Of a DNA stretch of 64,000 bases, positions 59,391 through 64,000 are shown one piece after another. Each line of letters begins with the position of its first letter. Positions within the stretch are counted from its first letter, which is position 1. The stretch is taken from contig NC_080588.1 in NCBI RefSeq assembly GCF_029962835.1, forward strand, positions 61,528,001 through 61,592,000, given 5' to 3'. The stretch comes from Magnolia sinica (taxonomy: Eukaryota; Streptophyta; Magnoliopsida; Magnoliales; Magnoliaceae). Both the position numbers and the translations under genes were made by a program. The notes under the pieces are model-generated. The model saw only the letters and a program-made list of their open reading frames with translations. It was not told the origin of the DNA and did not search any database.

Positions 59391-60363
59391 AAGTGCATTG
59401 GGCCCATCCAAACAGTGGATGGTGTGGATCATCACCTGTGATAGAGTGGGCCACGCCGTCTGGTGTAGATGGACGGGGTAGACGTAGCACATATTGGTGG
59501 GATCCACACCATTACAAAGAGAGAGAAAGAGAGAGATAAAGGGAGATATACGGTGAGATAGAGGAACCCCGCCACTATGGGCCCTCTTGATTAGATCACA
59601 TACATCCAAATGGGTCCCACCAACAAGTGGGCCCTGAAATTCAAAATAATGACAAAGCACCCACCTTATCTTCCTTCTTCTTGGTCTCTTAGACTCCTTA
59701 GCTCCTTACCTTCACTTTTAATGGAGATTGATGAAGGATGAATGATTGAGATTGGAGATGAGAGGGTGGGCCACACTTGAAGTTGAGAGAGGAGTGTTGG
59801 ATGAGTGAAATTTCTCATGGGATTTGGAAAATTTGCTAGAGAATGAGAGGGAGAGATAGAAATAATGGATGGAGGGATGGGTGGAGTGATGGTTGTAAGA
59901 AAGAAGTGATGAGAGGTATGGTTTAGTTTGAAATTGGTGGAGAAGAGGGATGGTTGAGGTTGAAAATGAGAAAAGAGGAATGGTGAGGTGGAAAGATGGT
60001 GGACTTTTGGAAAAAGAGGGAATGGGTGAGGTACTTTGAGGTATGGTTGCATTTATGGTTAATTAGTGGGACTAATTGTGTAGAGATTCCCTCGAAATCC
60101 GCAACGCGCGGTGTTTCTTCGGAATAAACGCTGATCGGCATCTTCTTACCTGGGTATCGGTTCGGTGCGCAAGTCACGGCGTTGGAACCGCGGCGACGAC
60201 GCGATCGTCAAGACATAAGTTTCAGATCGAGCCGACGTCGGTGCGCGGGACCTGGCTTAGGATCGTGCGCAAACACCGAATTCGGTGCGAAGGTTGCCGA
60301 AATTTGACCGGAAGGACCGCGGAAGCTAACAGAATGGTACGGATTAGGACACGGGTCTTACAA

Positions 60364-61700
60364 CACCTATTGAAAGTTTTGATGAGCCCCGCACATCGTA
60401 AGGTACATGTGTGCTTTGGATTCATATGGCACATGTGTGCAACCCTAATCTAGACCATTGATATGAAGGCCCCCAACATGGATGGAGATTCCCTAGAAAA
60501 CTCTTAGATTTTAAGGTCCTAATCATGGACTAATGATATGCAATTAAAAATTATAGGTGGGTAGATATGGGTTCTTCGGGGACACCAAACTATGATGAAG
60601 TAGATGAAGTGAATGGATTTCACCACAAAATTAGTGAAATTGACCACGAAGTGAATGAAATTGACAGCGAACTGAATGAAATTAACCGTGAAGTAAATGA
60701 AGTGAATGAAATTCACCGTGAAATGAATGAATTGAATGGAATTCACCGTGAAATTAGTGAAATTGACCGCGAAGTGAATGAACTGAATGAATTTCACCTT
60801 AAAGTGATTGAAATTGACCACGAAGTGAATGAAATTCATCGCGAAGTGAAGGAAATTCACCACGAAGTGAATGAACATTATCGCAAATTGACTGAAGTGA
60901 ATGAAATTAACTACAAAGAGAATGAAATTCATAATAAAGTGAAGAAAATTCAATGCAAAGTGAATGAAATTCATCGCAAATTGAGTGAAGTGAATGAAAT
61001 TCACCGCGAAGCGAAAAAAATTCACTGCGAAGTGAATGAACTTCATCGCAAACTGAGTGAAGAGAATGAAATTCACCATGAAGTGGATGAACTTCATCGC
61101 AAATTGAGTGAAGTGAAGAAAATTCATTGCGAACTGAATGAGGTGAATGTAATTTACTGCGAAGTGAAGGAAATTGACCACAATGTGAAAGAAATTCACC
61201 AATAAGTGACCGTTAGGGAAATTGACTGTGAACTGAGTTAAATTGACTGTGAACTGAGTTAAATTGACCATGAATTAAGTCAAATTGATCACGAACTAAG
61301 TTAAATTGACTAATAAGTGAGTGACATTGACCAATAACTTGATTAAGTAGTCATCGGTCAATTTCACATAGTTATTGGTCAATTTTAAGCGTGTTATCGG
61401 TCAATTTCACACAGTTCTGGTCAAGATATCAGTTTCAAGCAGTCCTCAGTCAATTTCACTTAGTCCTTGGTCAATTCAACTCAGTTCTCGATCAATTTAA
61501 CTCAATTTGCGGTCAATTTAACTAAATTCGCGGTCATTTTAACTAAGTTTACGGTCATTTTAACTCAGTTCACGATCATTTTAACTTAATTCACGACCAT
61601 TTTCATTCACTCGTGGTCAATTTAACTTAGTTCGCGACCATTAGTACTTAGTTCGCAGTAAATTTAACTTAGTGGGTCCTCGGTCTATTTCACTCGGTCT
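60364..61700 (+). repeat. Second copy of the duplicated segment with heptad array 4
   Basis: The same flank as at 55137 leads to an open frame at 60567-61205 of 212 aa, with the same start (MGSSGTPNYDEVD) and end (KEIHQ) as array 3. The two differ by in-frame gains such as an extra HEVNEID-type unit and NEINYKE. Stop-containing units follow (61210-61340), then reverse-oriented units to about 61690. The minus strand is also open here, for up to 250 residues. Confidence 0.8.
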
Positions 61701-62017
61701 TCGTTCAGTTTCACATCGGTTTTCGTTCTTTGTTTAAAAAAGCCTCAATGTGGGCTATTTGAGCATTGAATTTGCCTCGTTTATCGGGACATGTCATACC
61801 ATAAAATGTTTTTAAAAAATAACTGGATTGTGGACGGTGTGGATATTTTATATAAAATACAATGGGGTCCACATAATGAAGTTAATGATTTTAAATATAC
61901 CTGCTATTCGAAGCTTCTTTGATGGGGGGACCATTTTCATCCTATCTTGGGTTGACAAAAATCGAAAATGACGTGTGTGGCAAGTGTAGTCTCGACTAAA
62001 GAAAAATATACCGAAAA
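61701..62017. other. Intergenic DNA
   Basis: A decayed GGGCCC-type fragment (TGGACGGTGTGGATATTTTA near 61830) is the only recognised piece. Confidence 0.4.
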
Positions 62018-62152
62018 TGAGAGTTTTACTGCTAGGGTGGACAATCACAAAGGGGAGAGAAGAAAGTAGAAAATTGAGGTTTTATTGCTAGGGTGGACAG
62101 TTATAAAGGAGAGAAGTAATCAGAAAACGAGGGTTTTTCTGCTAGGGTGGAT
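62018..62152. repeat. Three tandem copies of a ~55-bp unit
   Basis: TGCTAGGGTGGA followed by an A/G-rich stretch with AAAGGGGAGAGAAG or AAAGGAGAGAAG occurs at about 62029, 62087 and 62140 (the last partial). Confidence 0.8.
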
Positions 62153-62153
62153 G

Positions 62154-64000
62154 TCACGCCCCAAACTCGGGAACTGGGCTCACAAAATCCCCGATTGCCG
62201 AATCCGGCGCCGACAGCCTCCGTAGTACCCCGTTCTCAGCTCCCAGAGCCCATTCACCAGTTCCGATCCTGGGATGCTACGAGGAGGATTTTCAACATCA
62301 GTTTGATTTATAATAAGTATAACCAAAGGCATAACCCAAAAACAACAACCAAAAAGTCCATCACATTTCCACTATGATAAAAAACTTTATAAGTACAATG
62401 AGTATAAAGGAAATTACAATGATGATAGACAAAAACTCCAAGCTGATCTGATATGAGCTCCTGCCTCAGCGCTGCTACGATCCAACGTCACCTGCACGCA
62501 ATGGTCGTGCATAAGCTTGTATAAAGCTTAGAGGGTGGTGAAAGTGTGTGCGTAATGTAGTAGTACAGTTATGTAGTATTAGAGTAATGCAGAATATGCT
62601 GATGAAACCATGAATATTATTAACCATACCAAGGCTATGCGATGCAAGGCATGAATGATGTTGGCCGTACCAAGGCCATGCGATGCGAGATACAAATCAA
62701 GCATACGAATCCTTATTTAAGTCCACATATCAATACAGCTCAAATCTGGAATGTCACCGAGGTCTAGTACACTCCAAACCAGATTGCCGCCCCATCGCGC
62801 GTAATAAGGCGAGTGGAAGAGACCTCACTATTTGCCTGCCAATATCGGGCTCGGCTCATCGATAGCGGACCCATTCCTCGAGCTGGTCAAACTCAGCCTA
62901 ACTTTACTCCCTCCTCTCGAGCGGGTAAGGCCGCACCCCCTTCCAACCGACCACGACACAGTGAAAAGCGCAGTCTTCTAGTAATCGGCACTCGGCACTC
63001 GTGCACCCACTTGGTTTAGACGTTGGAGCAACCTCCTGGTACCATAAGGGTTTAAGGACTTTCACCCAGGAATATCTATAGCACCCCATGTAGAACAAGA
63101 TTTTCGGTATCCAATCCTGCCATCCACGATACGCCTGTGGAGGGTACGGCCCTGATGTCGCTAGGGCGTATGTACCATATTACACAATGCGAATGCATGA
63201 ATCACATTATCCAGTCATGCAACAATCCTGCGCATATCATGCGCTCATACAAGGTAACACCGCCTATCCGGGAGCCCTTAAACAATCTGCCCAAAGGCAT
63301 ATGCTATGATCAATCACTTCTCATATCAAGCATACATATGATGCGTATGATCATGAATCATGGAACTATACTAAACATGTTATATGGTGATAGATGCTGT
63401 TCATAATGAAGATGGGCCTAGACGGCCTATAAGTGTGGGCCTAACAATGGGCCCTAGGGAGAATTATAATGCGGACATTTAACCAACACTATTATTACAA
63501 TGTGGACGTCAAACCAACATTGCTCTTAAGGCACAACCGTCATAAACATCATTACACAAACCATGGTAGAGTCACACATTGTAATGGACTTGTGTACATC
63601 CAATTGGGCCTCGACCCATGGGCCTTAGGTACAACAAATGGGCCGCATAACATGGGCCTTATGTATACCAGGTGGGCCTCAATGGATGGGCCATAACTAC
63701 CTTAAGATGGGCCTAATCATATGGGCCTCATATATATCAAGGTGGGCCTCAACAACGGGCCTTGTATATCACATCGGCCTAACCAACTGGGCCCCAAGTA
63801 CATCACATCAGGCCTAGTCAAATGGGTCAAATCAATGGGCTGATTTAAATAGGCTAAGTCAAATGGGCCAATGTATATCAAATCGGGCCCACCCTTATGT
63901 ATTTGAGAACCGACATATTCATAAGTTATCAAAGAGATAGATGAAATGAAAATAATTATCAACTTAATTGGAAACTATCGTGGCCCTTGGGAGTTTGAAC
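62154..64000 (+). mobile_element. Start of a large noncoding retroelement-like repeat, running off the window
   Basis: It begins TGTCACGCCCCAAACTCGGG, like known TGTSACGCCC-type plant LTR/LARD starts. It contains short tandem units (TACCAAGGCTATGCGATGC and TACCAAGGCCATGCGATGC, about 62628-62690). No gag or pol was seen and the right end is outside the window. Confidence 0.45.
63410..63890. repeat. Degenerate GGGCCT tandem repeat
   Basis: About 18 copies of ATGGGCC, GTGGGCCT or TCGGCCT phrases are spaced roughly 20-35 bases, mostly with a TATATCA-type spacer. Confidence 0.7.

Larger units (their letters stand above)
57191..60363 (-). mobile_element. Probable large noncoding element ending at 60363, with nested short elements
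   Basis: On the minus strand the right edge starts TGTAAGACCCGTGTCCTAAT, a start known from plant LTR/LARD elements. It abuts the duplicated flank at 60364. The interior has several GGGCCC-type fragments, an AT repeat (59263-59390) and purine/pyrimidine-biased DNA (59690-60060), but no retroelement protein. The left limit is uncertain. Confidence 0.4.

Noticed and set aside
59666-60052. 128-residue minus-strand frame rich in Pro, His and Ser
   Set aside because: It comes from purine/pyrimidine-biased DNA of a noncoding element. No family signature was seen, and alternative frames are equally open.

Overview
This window is nuclear DNA of a flowering plant. The evidence is split genes with GT-AG introns, TATA-box promoters, L1-type LINE, copia and Athila/Tat-like retrotransposon remains, tRNA-derived SINEs, many short inverted-repeat elements, and long dinucleotide runs. 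From memory, short elements beginning like GTGGGGCCCACCATGATG remind me of magnoliid-type woody plants; that placement is an inference and not secure. No bacterial, organellar or RNA-operon features were seen.

The gene content is dominated by two tandem minus-strand paralogues of the plant IDM1/ROS4-like family (TPL-binding/Jas-like domain, two Cys4-His-Cys3 zinc fingers, GNAT acetyltransferase). Copy A has coding exons from 21006 down to 16864 (636 aa by my exon chaining). Copy B runs from 41263 down to 30408 (798 aa). They share the exon phases I chained, a 5' UTR intron, and a similar TATA promoter (A near 23110, B near 41940). Copy B differs in three ways: a longer repeat linker before the first zinc finger, an extra 3' coding exon, and introns enlarged by a LINE and several small elements. 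A third piece of the promoter region lies at about 42862-43020. Otherwise there is only the probable first exon of a secreted or membrane protein (357 to 121, minus) and a weak candidate for the last exons of an unknown plus-strand gene (about 13466-13836).

Layout. 1-2.2 kb: gene start, SINE, 548-bp inverted-repeat element. 2.2-9.6 kb: degraded repeats and microsatellites. 9.6-12.2 kb: nested short inverted-repeat elements, one with a perfect 9-bp target duplication. 12.2-16.8 kb: mostly featureless. 16.8-23.2 kb: IDM1-like A. 23.2-30.4 kb: Mutator-like MITE, a foldback element with another element in its centre, a SINE with triplicated tail, then intergenic DNA. 30.4-42 kb: IDM1-like B with a LINE in an intron. 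43.8-50.8 kb: a copia remnant whose LTR is split by a 2,989-bp element. 50.8-53 kb: Athila/Tat-like LTR, tRNA-Asp-type primer site and a gag start. 53.7-61.7 kb: an unusual 21-bp minisatellite written in heptads, open on both strands and duplicated with its flank. 61.7-64 kb: start of another large noncoding repeat.

The two IDM1-like genes probably act in chromatin: family members read histone tails, acetylate histone H3 and help protect loci from DNA hypermethylation. Their setting, dense with transposons in promoters and introns, makes them candidates for regulation by the silencing system they may influence; that link is inference.
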